Source of the DNA: Blastocatellia bacterium
GTDB taxonomy: Bacteria > Acidobacteriota > Blastocatellia > UBA7656 > JADIYM01
NCBI GenBank assembly: GCA_021463145.1
Contig: JAJTWZ010000002.1
Coordinates: 186,001-250,000, forward strand
Direction: 5' to 3'
Length of the DNA stretch: 64,000 nucleotides
The position numbers and the translations under genes are program-made. This document shows, in pieces, positions 16,192-24,453 of the stretch. The notes beneath the pieces were generated by a model that worked only from the letters and a program-made list of their open reading frames with translations, had not been told where the DNA came from and did no database searches. Position 1 is the stretch's first letter. Each line of letters begins with the position of its first letter.

Positions 16192-16812
16192 ATGAATGGA
16201 AATTACAGCGGCCTTATCTCCAGCATCGACGAGTTCTACATGAAAACCGGGCCCGTCCATCAGACGCTCGCCCGCCTGACCCAACGCCTCGGCGCTCAAC
16301 GCATCGATTACGCGGTCATCGGAGGCATGGCGCTCGTGGCTCATGGATTCATACGTCCGACCGAGGACATCGACGTTCTCCTCACGCCTGAAGGACTCGA
16401 CCGGTTTCGGAGCGAGTTCGCCGGGCGAGGCTATCGCCCCGCCTTCGAAGGGGCGATGAAGTCGTTCGTCGATACGATCACAGGCGTCCGGATCGAGTTC
16501 ATCACGCAAGGCGAGTACCCCGGGGATGGCAAGCCGAAACCCGTCGTCTTTCCGAACCCGGCCGACGTCGCCTTCGAGACCGACGGAATCTCGGTCATCG
16601 AGCTTCGCGCGCTCGTCGAGCTCAAACTCGCGTCGGGCCTGTCGGCTCCTCACCGTCTTCAGGATCTGGCCGACGTTCAACAGCTCGTGGCGAAGCTGGA
16701 CCTTCCGCGAAGTCTTGGCGAGTCACTAGACACTTCGGTACGTCCCGAGTTTGAGCGGTTGTGGGACACGGTCGAGCAGGCGCGTCGTTCCGGGCTCGAA
16801 CGGGATCGGTGA
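16192..16812 (+). CDS. Nucleotidyltransferase-fold protein (AbiEii/DUF6036-like)
   Basis: 206 residues from ATG 16192 (a GTG at 16189 is adjacent). The nucleotidyltransferase core is YAVIGGMALVAHGFIRPTEDIDVLLTPEG: GG followed by the D-x-D metal motif (EDIDVLL). A third acidic residue follows in GVRIEFITQGE. The C-terminal ELRALVELKLASGLSAPHRLQDLADV segment with its Lys-Asp arrangement is typical of AbiEii/DUF6036-type proteins, which often act as the toxin or its partner by adding nucleotides to tRNA. No antitoxin gene is visible next to it. The function is inferred from fold. Confidence 0.75.
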   Translation: MNGNYSGLISSIDEFYMKTGPVHQTLARLTQRLGAQRIDYAVIGGMALVAHGFIRPTEDIDVLLTPEGLDRFRSEFAGRGYRPAFEGAMKSFVDTITGVRIEFITQGEYPGDGKPKPVVFPNPADVAFETDGISVIELRALVELKLASGLSAPHRLQDLADVQQLVAKLDLPRSLGESLDTSVRPEFERLWDTVEQARRSGLERDR

Positions 16813-16884
16813 AGTCCACAGATTCACGCCGATCATCACAGAGTCTGTTTGTGAACATCTGCGTTCATCTACGGGCTCTCCTCT

Positions 16885-18990
16885 TCACCCCTCGACTTTC
16901 ACCACGACGAACGTCACGTCGTCGTTCTGTGGCGCATCGCCGGCCCACGCATCGCCGTCGCGGACGAACCCGTCGAGGATCTCCGCCGCCGTCCCGTGAC
17001 CGACCGCCGTGAGCACCTCACGCGCCCGATCGAACCCCGGCATCTCGCGCTCGCCGTTCATCCGCTCCGGGAACCCGTCGCTCATGAACACGACGGCGTC
17101 GCCACGCCCGAGCGCAACCTCGACTTCCGCATACGGGAACGTCACGACACTGCCAAGCGGCATCGCCCGGATCACGATCTCGTCGACCTCCGACGTCGCC
17201 GCGCGGAAGACGTACACCGGTGGCATGCCGGCCGACGCGACGCGCAGCCGCCGGCCGTCGAACTTCGCAACCGTGAGCGCCATGTAAAGCCGTTGCAGCC
17301 GCAGTTGCTTGAGCGCTTTCGTTGTCCGCGAGAGCATCAGCCCAAGGTCCGGCTCGTCGGCGTACGCCACGAACAGGCTCTTCGTCGCCGTCACGAGCGA
17401 TCCGGCGCGCAGTCCGTGCCCCGTCGCGTCGCCGACCGCGACCGTGAGCACTCCGTCGTCGCCGGTCGCGAAGTCGTAGTAGTCGCCGCCGACTTCTGCA
17501 GCCGGTCGCATGAAGGCCGCCACCGAAAGCCCCGCGACCGCAGGCAACGTCGTCGGAAGCAATGAAAGTTGCAGCTGACGGGCTTCCTCGAGCTCGGCCG
17601 CAACGCGCCGGTTCTCGGCTTCGAGCGCCTCGACACGCGCGCGTTCGTGTTCCTGCTCGACGCGGAGATTGGCCTCGCGCCGCTCCTGTTCGATCCGTGC
17701 CTCCGAAAGCGCCTGTACCTGGACAATCTGTTCCTCGAGCGCGTGGTGCGTGCGACCCACGTTGCGCGCAAGCGCGATCGAGACGCTGAGGATGAGCCCG
17801 ATGAGCGCGACCGGCTCGACGAGCCCGTCAGCCGTGAAGTAGGACGTTCCGAAGACCACGCGCAGCAACTCGCGAAGCGTCAGCAGCGAGAAGCACGCTA
17901 CGCCGATCCCGACGATCAGCGAGCCCGTCGCCCGCCGCCGTATTGCCTGGACCATGACGCGCAGGCCGTCCGCGGTGACGACCGCCGAGATCGTCAGCGA
18001 CAAGCCGTTCGCAATCGTCGTCGCCGGCGGGAAGAGCAACGAAACAACGTTCGCCGCGATCCAGACGAGACCCGCGAACGGGACGTACTTCGGAATCCGC
18101 GCGCCGTAGCTCGCGTAGAGGAACGTCCAGAAAGTGACGAGAAGGACCGGGAAGATGATCCGGTTCGCGAGCAGAAACCAGAGCATCGCCTCCACGCCGT
18201 ACGAACCCTGATTCCGGAAGAGATTCACGAGCACGAGGACCGCCGAGGCGGCCGCGAAGAGCCCGTAATACAGGTTTCCGCGTCCCGAGCGATTGAACGC
18301 GAACAGGAGCAGATGGATGAGTGCGAGCGACGCCATGAGTATGAGGGCACCGATGCCGAAACCCACGCCGCCGCGCGACGCCGCGAGGATCGAGTCCACC
18401 GACTGCGGGATCGTGCGGATTCGGGCGAAGTAACCTAGCGAGAACGACGAGGCCCCGAGCCAGCCGGCGGTCCACGAGGTACCGGGCGCCGACAGCGCGT
18501 TCGAGTACCGGATCGCGAGGACGTGCGGTCCGGCGTCGCGAACGATCACGGAGATCGGCCGTCCGCGCGGCTGCAGCGTCTGCTCGGCGTCTGTCGTGGC
18601 GCCAACCGTGCCCCATCCGCCGATGCGTTCGCCGTCGACGAAGACTTCCGACGCGCCGAGATGGAAGATCTCGAGCGCCAGCGGGCGGCCAGCCGCCGAG
18701 GCGTCGACGTCGAGGTGCATCCGGAACCAGCCGATGCCCGTCCAGCCCGTCGCGGGCGGGGTGTTGCCGGCGAGCGCGGGTGAGGAGAGCACTTCCCAAT
18801 CCGCGTCGTCGTACGCGGTAGCGGCCCACTCCGGATCGTCGCCGCTCCGGTATCGCCATCCCTCCTTCAGCTCGATGCCCGCGGGGCTCGACGCCTCATC
18901 CCACGTCACCGGCGTGCCGGCGGTAACAATCGGCGCGAGGCCGGCGGCGATCACGAGGACGCCGAGCAGTCGAAGGACGCGTCGCAACAT
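16885..18990 (-). CDS. Membrane-bound PP2C-type serine phosphatase (RsbU/SpoIIE) with extracytoplasmic sensor
   Basis: 701 residues from ATG 18990. Order: signal peptide (1-24); a periplasmic jelly-roll-like domain of about 170 residues (DWEVLSSPALAG, FRMHLDVDA, EVFVDGERIGGWG); seven or so membrane helices (about 210-405); a charged coiled coil rich in Glu/Arg (about 410-470); then a C-terminal SpoIIE/RsbU phosphatase domain with LLPTTLPAVAGL, GGDYYDF, AVGDATGHGLRAG and VFMSDGFPERMN carrying the metal-binding aspartates. Such proteins sense an outside ligand and dephosphorylate an anti-sigma-factor antagonist. No antagonist or sigma gene is adjacent, so the target is unknown. Confidence 0.87.
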   Translation of the reverse strand: MLRRVLRLLGVLVIAAGLAPIVTAGTPVTWDEASSPAGIELKEGWRYRSGDDPEWAATAYDDADWEVLSSPALAGNTPPATGWTGIGWFRMHLDVDASAAGRPLALEIFHLGASEVFVDGERIGGWGTVGATTDAEQTLQPRGRPISVIVRDAGPHVLAIRYSNALSAPGTSWTAGWLGASSFSLGYFARIRTIPQSVDSILAASRGGVGFGIGALILMASLALIHLLLFAFNRSGRGNLYYGLFAAASAVLVLVNLFRNQGSYGVEAMLWFLLANRIIFPVLLVTFWTFLYASYGARIPKYVPFAGLVWIAANVVSLLFPPATTIANGLSLTISAVVTADGLRVMVQAIRRRATGSLIVGIGVACFSLLTLRELLRVVFGTSYFTADGLVEPVALIGLILSVSIALARNVGRTHHALEEQIVQVQALSEARIEQERREANLRVEQEHERARVEALEAENRRVAAELEEARQLQLSLLPTTLPAVAGLSVAAFMRPAAEVGGDYYDFATGDDGVLTVAVGDATGHGLRAGSLVTATKSLFVAYADEPDLGLMLSRTTKALKQLRLQRLYMALTVAKFDGRRLRVASAGMPPVYVFRAATSEVDEIVIRAMPLGSVVTFPYAEVEVALGRGDAVVFMSDGFPERMNGEREMPGFDRAREVLTAVGHGTAAEILDGFVRDGDAWAGDAPQNDDVTFVVVKVEG

Positions 18991-19075
18991 GTGTGGAGGA
19001 ATTGACGTCAGAGTGCCCGACTTGTAGCGGCATCCGGCGCTCATGGCAACCGCTGCGCCGACGGCGGGCAGGTGA

Positions 19076-19302
19076 GAAGCGCCTTGGAGTGCGGAGTGAA
19101 GCGCCGCTTTGGCCGTCGATGAATCGGGCGGGTTGCGGGAACTCGGGCCTCTTCCCTTTCTCCGTACCGGGACGGATTCCACTTTCCGATACCGAACGGT
19201 TGTTTCTTTCCGCCACCCGAACGGACTGGGTGACCCCGAACGTCTTCCTCTCCCCGCTCCCTGAAAGCGGCGCTTCACGCCGCACTCCAAGGCGCTTCGC
19301 GC
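19076..19302. repeat. Inverted pair of the 39-bp element bracketing 153 bp (MITE-like)
   Basis: The element seen at 15442-15480 occurs here inverted at 19076-19110 and direct at 19264-19302, giving a 227-base structure with ~35-base terminal inverted repeats. The centre (19111-19263) has no open frame with homology. The size and structure suggest a non-autonomous mobile element, but no target duplication was established. Confidence 0.5.
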
Positions 19303-19309
19303 GAGCCGT

Positions 19310-20155
19310 TTACGCGAGCTTGCGCCCCGACATCGCGCCGGTTGCGTCGTCGTGCCGGGCGAGCACGTCTCGGATATCGGTGTGTACCGAAGTCGGCCCG
19401 ACGTGCTCGACGAAGCGGCACGTCGCCCAGGCCGCGGCCGCCGGTTCGTACTTCGCCGTCCACTTGCGAACCGCCGCGTCGGCGCCCGGGTCGTCGGACG
19501 GAAAGCTGAACGATGGCCGTCCGACACCGATCCGCCAGGGCTTGGGTGTCAGCCGCGCGCGGAAACTCTTCTGCACCCGGCAGAGAATCCGGAACGCCTT
19601 GTCCGCGCCGGTCGAATTCATCAACTCCTGCGTCGCGGCGCTGTCCGGCTCGTAGGTACGTGTCACTCCCAGCAGCCGGAATCCCGCTGCCGTCCGGTAG
19701 ATCCGGAATCCTTCGAGCGGGCGAGCGGCAAGAGCAGTCCGGATCGTCGCGAGCGCCTTCTCCTCCGGCGAGGCCTTCGAACCGCCGAACAGCGACAATA
19801 CGCGCCGGCCAACCGTATCCTCTGGCACATCCACGTCGACGAATAGCGTTCCGGACGCATTCAGCACGAGACAGCCGTAGTTGTTTCGCGAGACGAAGGC
19901 GACGGTCGAGCCATCGTCGCCCGCGATCTCCTCGAGGATCGGCTCGCGAAGCGTGTTCCGGCGGTACCCGTAGCCCTGATCCCCGGCCGAACCATCGTGA
20001 ATCCGTCGCTTCCACGATTCGAGCCGCCGCTGCGCATCGTCGGCCGCGTCGTCACGGCTATCGGCGGAGCAGCCCCACACGGACAAGAGAAACTCCTTGC
20101 CGCCGGGTCCAATCGTCTTCTCTTCGAGGCGCTTCCAGTAACGCGGTATGAGCAT
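19310..20155 (-). CDS. Conserved hypothetical protein
   Basis: 281 residues from ATG 20155 (MLIPRYWKRLEEK). No signal peptide or membrane helix. It has a recognisable block pattern of a conserved bacterial family without known function: an N-terminal IPRYW..., a Trp-Gly-Cys-Ser motif followed by a helix rich in Asp/Ala/Arg, YGYRRNTLREPILEE, then SRNNYGCLVLN followed by TLFVDVDVP, and a C-terminal GVGRPSFSFPSDD region. The LFVDVDVP strand could hold metal-binding aspartates, but no catalytic set is clear. It stands alone between a repeat element and the transhydrogenase genes. Confidence 0.65.
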   Translation of the reverse strand: MLIPRYWKRLEEKTIGPGGKEFLLSVWGCSADSRDDAADDAQRRLESWKRRIHDGSAGDQGYGYRRNTLREPILEEIAGDDGSTVAFVSRNNYGCLVLNASGTLFVDVDVPEDTVGRRVLSLFGGSKASPEEKALATIRTALAARPLEGFRIYRTAAGFRLLGVTRTYEPDSAATQELMNSTGADKAFRILCRVQKSFRARLTPKPWRIGVGRPSFSFPSDDPGADAAVRKWTAKYEPAAAAWATCRFVEHVGPTSVHTDIRDVLARHDDATGAMSGRKLA

Positions 20156-20318
20156 GGTCCACAGAGTGACACAGATGGGCGCGGATCTCATCCGCCCACG
20201 CACGTTCGGCCGGCTCCACCTTTGTCATCCAGTCGCGCGTCCGCCTCGGGATGCGCGCGTGGCACTCGCTCGGCCGAGCGCCCCACGACGCCGGATGTCG
20301 CACCGGCGCCGCGCTCGG

Positions 20319-20348
20319 GATCAGTACCGCGAGCGCAAGCGAGCGGGT
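20319..20348 (+). repeat. 30-bp dispersed element (GATCAGTACCGCGAGCG type)
   Basis: One of seven copies in the window (others at 23323-23352, 30169-30198 inverted, 38438-38467 inverted, 38574-38603, 38733-38762, 38925-38954). It begins GATCAGTACCGCGAGCG and ends CAGCGAGCGGGT with two or three variable bases between. Always in non-coding DNA. Confidence 0.7.
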
Positions 20349-20390
20349 CGAGCCCCCACCGGCCAACTCGGCCACGGCACACCACGGCCG

Positions 20391-21767
20391 TCACCCCTTG
20401 AACTGCGCCACGATCGCCTGGATGCTCGCCTTAGCGTCGCCGAACAGCATCCGCACGTTCGGCTTGAAGAACAGCGGATTCTCGAGCCCCGCAAATCCAG
20501 CCGCCATCGAACGCTTCAGCACATACACCGTCCTCGCGTAATCGACGTTGATGATCGGCATCCCGTAGATCGGACTCGATGCGTCGTCGCGCGCCGCCGG
20601 ATTCACGACGTCGTTGGCCCCGATCACTACCGCAAGATCCACCGCCGGCATCGCCGGGTTGATGTCGTCCATCTCAACCAGTTGCTCGTACGGGACGTCG
20701 GCCTCCGCAAGCAGCACGTTCATGTGACCGGGCATCCGTCCCGCCACCGGATGCACCGCAAACTGCACCTCGCAGCCATTGGCCTCGAGCAACTGACCGA
20801 GCTCCTTCACCGTGTGCTGCGCCTGCGCAACCGCCATCCCGTATCCCGGCACGAAGACAACCGACCGCGCCGCCTCGAACACGTAGTACGCCTCATCCGC
20901 CGTGACCGCCGACGCAACGCCGCCGTGACCCGCTCCCGAAGCCGCCGGCGAAGCGGCCCCGAATCCGCTGAACAGCACGTGGCCGAGCGAGCGGTTCATC
21001 GCCTTGCACATGATCGACGTCAGGATGATGCCGCTCGCGCCGACCAGACTGCCGCTCACGATCAGCACCTTGTTCAGAATCACGAATCCCGCCGCAGCCG
21101 CCGCCAGCCCCGAGTAACTGTTCAGCAGCGAGATCACCACCGGCATGTCCGCCCCGCCGATCGGTACGACCGACATCACCCCGAGCACTAGCGACAACGC
21201 AATAGCCGCCAGCAGATACGGATATGCGTTTGCCGGATCCACGCACACCACCACACCAAGCAGCACCAGCGCCGCTACGACGAGTCCGTTGGCGAACTGC
21301 TGCCCGCGAAACAGGAACGGCTTTCCCGACAATACCGTCTCCGCCAGCCTGGCGTAGGCGACGACGCTGCCCGTGAAAGTCACCGCGCCGATCAGGACCG
21401 TCAGATATATCGCGACTATCGTGGCGAAAGGACTCGCCGGATTCCGGTCGTACTCCACCCAGCCGACGAGCAGGCTCGCCAGACCCCCAAGACCATTGAA
21501 GAGCGCGACCATCTCGGGCATCGCGGTCATCCTGACGCGATAAGCCGCAAACGCGCCCACCGCCGATCCGATCACCACCCCAAGCGCGATCCACTCGAAC
21601 GAGAGTCCGCGGGACAGGAGCGTCGCCACGACCGCGATCAGCATGCCAACGCCGGAAATCGCGTTTCCCCGGCGTGCCGTCTCCGGCGCGTTCATCTGCT
21701 TCAGCCCGACGATGAACAGGATGCTTGCCGCGATGTAGCCCCAGTCGATGAGCGATTCGAAGTTCAT
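20391..21767 (-). CDS. pntB: NAD(P) transhydrogenase subunit beta (PntB)
   Basis: 458 residues. The N-terminal ~270 residues hold eight or nine membrane helices of domain II, and the C-terminal ~190 residues are the NADP(H)-binding domain III with VPGYGMAVAQAQHTVKEL, HPVAGRMPGHMNVLLAEADVP and IGANDVVNPAA, the last carrying the Asp that binds the nicotinamide ribose region. The enzyme uses the proton gradient to reduce NADP+ with NADH. The start overlaps the pntA-2 stop by four bases; the three pnt genes form a minus-strand operon pntA1-pntA2-pntB. Confidence 0.95.
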   Translation of the reverse strand: MNFESLIDWGYIAASILFIVGLKQMNAPETARRGNAISGVGMLIAVVATLLSRGLSFEWIALGVVIGSAVGAFAAYRVRMTAMPEMVALFNGLGGLASLLVGWVEYDRNPASPFATIVAIYLTVLIGAVTFTGSVVAYARLAETVLSGKPFLFRGQQFANGLVVAALVLLGVVVCVDPANAYPYLLAAIALSLVLGVMSVVPIGGADMPVVISLLNSYSGLAAAAAGFVILNKVLIVSGSLVGASGIILTSIMCKAMNRSLGHVLFSGFGAASPAASGAGHGGVASAVTADEAYYVFEAARSVVFVPGYGMAVAQAQHTVKELGQLLEANGCEVQFAVHPVAGRMPGHMNVLLAEADVPYEQLVEMDDINPAMPAVDLAVVIGANDVVNPAARDDASSPIYGMPIINVDYARTVYVLKRSMAAGFAGLENPLFFKPNVRMLFGDAKASIQAIVAQFKG

Positions 21768-22045
21768 CGACGGCCGCTCCCGTCCTTCTTGCGGAACATC
21801 GCGAGCATCCGGTCCGTCACGAGGTAGCCTCCCACCACGTTCACCGTCGCCGCGGCCGTTGCCACCACCGCCATCACCGTCGCGAAGGTGGACGAATCGC
21901 TGGTCGTAGCCAGCAGCGCGCCCACGATCGTGATCCCCGATATCGCGTTCGAGCCAGACATGAGCGGCGTGTGCAGCTGAGACGGGACCTTCGCGATGAG
22001 CTCGACACCGAGAAAGATCGAGATCACGAAGATGAAAATGAGCAT
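21764..22045 (-). CDS. pntAB: NAD(P) transhydrogenase membrane subunit alpha-2
   Basis: 93 residues from ATG 22045 (a GTG at 22051 is an alternative). Three hydrophobic helices are visible: LIFIFVISIFLGVELI, SGITIVGALLATT and ATVMAVVATAAATVNVVGGYLVTDRML. This is the membrane part of PntA encoded separately, as in Rhodospirillum-type three-subunit enzymes. The conserved segment SQLHTPLMSGSNAISGI packs against PntB. It starts two bases after the pntA-1 stop and overlaps pntB. Confidence 0.93.
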   Translation of the reverse strand: MLIFIFVISIFLGVELIAKVPSQLHTPLMSGSNAISGITIVGALLATTSDSSTFATVMAVVATAAATVNVVGGYLVTDRMLAMFRKKDGSGRR

Positions 22046-22047
22046 TG

Positions 22048-23187
22048 TCACGACTCGGCCCTCCCGTCGCGGAACCGCTCGTGGACGATGCGCCCTTCGT
22101 GGGCGATCACACACCCGCGCAGAATCTCGTCCTCGAGGTCGATCCGCATCCGTTTCGATTCGCGGTCCCAGAAGTGTTCGATCAGGTTCACGACGTTCGC
22201 CGCGTACATCTGGCTCGCGTGGCCGGCGACGCGCCGCGAGAAGCCCGAGTGACCGACGATCCGTACGCCGCCGGCGAAAATCTCCTCGTCGCGAATCACG
22301 CCTTCTACATTGCCGCCAGTGTCGACGCTCAGATCGACGACGATCGAGCCCGGCCGCATCCGCGCGAGCATGTCCCTCGTCACGAGAATCGGCGCCTTCC
22401 GGCCAAAGACCTGCGCCGCGGCGATGACGATGTCCGACTCGGCGCACTTTGCCGCCATCGCCTCGCGCTGGCGCTCGAGTTGCCCACCGGTAAGCTCCCG
22501 TGCGTAGCCCTGATCGGTCTCGCCTGTTTCACCGAGGTCGACCTTCAGGAACCTCGCGCCCAGCGAGCGGACCTGCTCTTCCACCGAAGGCCGCGTGTCG
22601 AACGCCTCGACACGTGCGCCGAGACGTTTCGCGGTCGCAATGGCCTGCAGGCCGGCGACGCCAACGCCAATGACGAAGACGCGCGCGGGCTGGATCGTGC
22701 CGGCAGGCGTCATCATCATCGGAAGGATACGGTCCAACCGCTCGGCCGCCAGCACGACCGCCGCGTAGCCGGCGAGGCTGGCCTGCGAGCTCATCGCATC
22801 CATTTTCTGCGCGAGCGTCGTGCGCGGAATCATCTCCATGCTGACAGCCGAAACGCCGCGGTCCGCAAACGCGCGCGTGAGCGCCTCGTCGTTGAACGGA
22901 TCCGTGTAACTGACGTGCAGACTGCCGGGCGCAAGCCTCGCGACTTCCTCGACCGATGGCTTGTGCAGCCGGACGACGAGGTCGGCGCAGGCGACCGCCG
23001 CTTCGGGATCGGGAGCGATGGTCGCTCCCGCCTCGGCGAACTCCGCGTCCGGGATGCCGAGCGCGTCGCCGAACCCCGCGTCGACCGAAACGCCGGCGCC
23101 AAGAGCGCGGAGCCGCTTCGCCGCATCCGGTACCGCGGCGATGCGCGCGTCTTCGTTACGCTTCTGTCCTGGGTAGTGAATCCGCAT
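22048..23187 (-). CDS. pntAA: NAD(P) transhydrogenase subunit alpha-1 (NAD-binding)
   Basis: 379 residues from ATG 23187; an ATG at 23199 would add four residues. This is the soluble domain I that binds NAD(H). Seen: the alanine-dehydrogenase-like N-terminal half, QASLAGYAAVVLAAERL, the Rossmann loop VFVIGVGVAGLQAIATAKRLGA with VEAFDTRP, the RSLGARFLKVDLGETGETDQGYA mobile-loop region, and the SIVVDLSVDTGGN block. First gene of the pnt operon. Upstream lies a non-coding stretch with a copy of the 30-bp dispersed element. Confidence 0.95.
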   Translation of the reverse strand: MRIHYPGQKRNEDARIAAVPDAAKRLRALGAGVSVDAGFGDALGIPDAEFAEAGATIAPDPEAAVACADLVVRLHKPSVEEVARLAPGSLHVSYTDPFNDEALTRAFADRGVSAVSMEMIPRTTLAQKMDAMSSQASLAGYAAVVLAAERLDRILPMMMTPAGTIQPARVFVIGVGVAGLQAIATAKRLGARVEAFDTRPSVEEQVRSLGARFLKVDLGETGETDQGYARELTGGQLERQREAMAAKCAESDIVIAAAQVFGRKAPILVTRDMLARMRPGSIVVDLSVDTGGNVEGVIRDEEIFAGGVRIVGHSGFSRRVAGHASQMYAANVVNLIEHFWDRESKRMRIDLEDEILRGCVIAHEGRIVHERFRDGRAES

Positions 23188-23322
23188 GCGAGGCGACATC
23201 TTCGACAATACCCGTCCGCGAATCAACCACTGATCCCGAGCGCGGCGTCTCCACGACCCGCTGCGCAGGCGCACCCCGGGAATTGGACGGACGCACGACC
23301 GGATGCCCTCGCCTGTACACGG

Positions 23323-23352
23323 GATCAGTACCGCGTGTGCCAGCGAGCGGGT
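23323..23352 (+). repeat. 30-bp dispersed element, second copy
   Basis: Matches the GATCAGTACCGCG...CAGCGAGCGGGT element with a diverged centre (TGTGC). It lies between the pnt operon and the cytochrome gene, which are divergent. Confidence 0.65.
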
Positions 23353-23494
23353 ATGTCACGGCCCAGCCGGCCTCGAGCGTGACCCGCGCGCTAACGCTTG
23401 CGGTACCGATCTACGTCTGTCGCCGTGCTTGCGGCGTCTGATAGGATCGGCGGGCCTTCCCCTCCCGCCAGTCGATCCGAATTCGGAGGCCAGA

Positions 23495-24442
23495 GTGCCA
23501 AGCTCGTCCCGTCGCTCGCTCGCAGCCCTGAGCACAATTGCGTTCGGCATACTTTCGATCGTAGCCGCGACCCAGGTAGCCGGACAGAATCCGACGCCGG
23601 TTGCCTTGCCCGCCGACAACTATCTCGTCGGCGCCCAGGTGTGCGGCGCGTGCCACGGCGACAAGCTCGATCACTTCAGCGATACTCCGCACCTCGCCCT
23701 GTTGACCGACCCGCGCTTCGGACCGGAGCAGCAGGGCTGCGAAGCCTGCCACGGCCCCGGTGGCTATCACACCAAACTCGCGGGAGATCCGGCGATGATC
23801 GTCAATCCGCGAAAACTGCCTGCTCGCGAAGTGGCGGCGATCTGCACGAAGTGCCACGTCGAGCAGGCCGAACGCCGCGCCCCTTACCACACCGAGCACG
23901 ACCCCGACGCAGTCGGCTGCAACGACTGCCACTCCCCCCATCAGGAGAAGACCAATCCGTGGATGCTCGTGCGCGACGGCGCGGCCCTCTGTCTGAAATG
24001 CCACAAGGACGTCGAGCCGGAGTTCCGGAAGCCGTTTCACCACAAAGTGCTCGAGGGCGGCATCACGTGCCGCGAATGCCATTCCGGACACGGCGAGAAG
24101 AACACCGCCGAAGCCCGCCGCTCAGCCGAAGGCCTCAACAACCTCTGCGCTTCGTGCCACGCCGACAAGCACGGCCCGTTCGTATTCGAGCACCTCGCGC
24201 TGAAACGTTCCGAAGATGGCTGCGTCACGTGCCACTCGCCCCACGGTTCGGTCAACAACCGGATGCTCGTGCGGTCGAACGTCTTCCAGCTCTGCATCCA
24301 GTGCCATAGCGAGATCGGACTGTCGAAGGATCCGGCGCTTGGCGTTTTCCCGCACGACCTCGGCAATCCGCGGTTCCGGAACTGCACGAACTGCCACACG
24401 CAGATCCACGGCTCGAACTCGAGCCGGGTGTTCCTGAATTGA
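23495..24442 (+). CDS. Decaheme c-type cytochrome, MtrA/DmsE-like
   Basis: 315 residues from GTG 23495, preceded by GGAGG at a five- to eight-base distance. The N-terminal ~30 residues form a Sec signal (LAALSTIAFGILSIVAATQVAG), so the protein is periplasmic. Ten CxxCH heme sites are present in order: CGACH, CEACH, CTKCH, CNDCH, CLKCH, CRECH, CASCH, CVTCH, CIQCH, CTNCH, the number and spacing of the MtrA/DmsE decaheme family that threads into an outer-membrane barrel. The next gene encodes such a barrel, so the two form an electron conduit across the outer membrane. No outer-surface multiheme cytochrome is visible next to it. Confidence 0.92.
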   Translation: MPSSSRRSLAALSTIAFGILSIVAATQVAGQNPTPVALPADNYLVGAQVCGACHGDKLDHFSDTPHLALLTDPRFGPEQQGCEACHGPGGYHTKLAGDPAMIVNPRKLPAREVAAICTKCHVEQAERRAPYHTEHDPDAVGCNDCHSPHQEKTNPWMLVRDGAALCLKCHKDVEPEFRKPFHHKVLEGGITCRECHSGHGEKNTAEARRSAEGLNNLCASCHADKHGPFVFEHLALKRSEDGCVTCHSPHGSVNNRMLVRSNVFQLCIQCHSEIGLSKDPALGVFPHDLGNPRFRNCTNCHTQIHGSNSSRVFLN

Positions 24443-24453
24443 GGGGGGCAGAG

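Noticed and set aside
18991-19527. Upstream extension of the phosphatase frame to 19527
   Set aside because: It passes through the 39-bp dispersed repeat and has low-complexity Arg/Ser-rich composition; the signal peptide begins at 18990.
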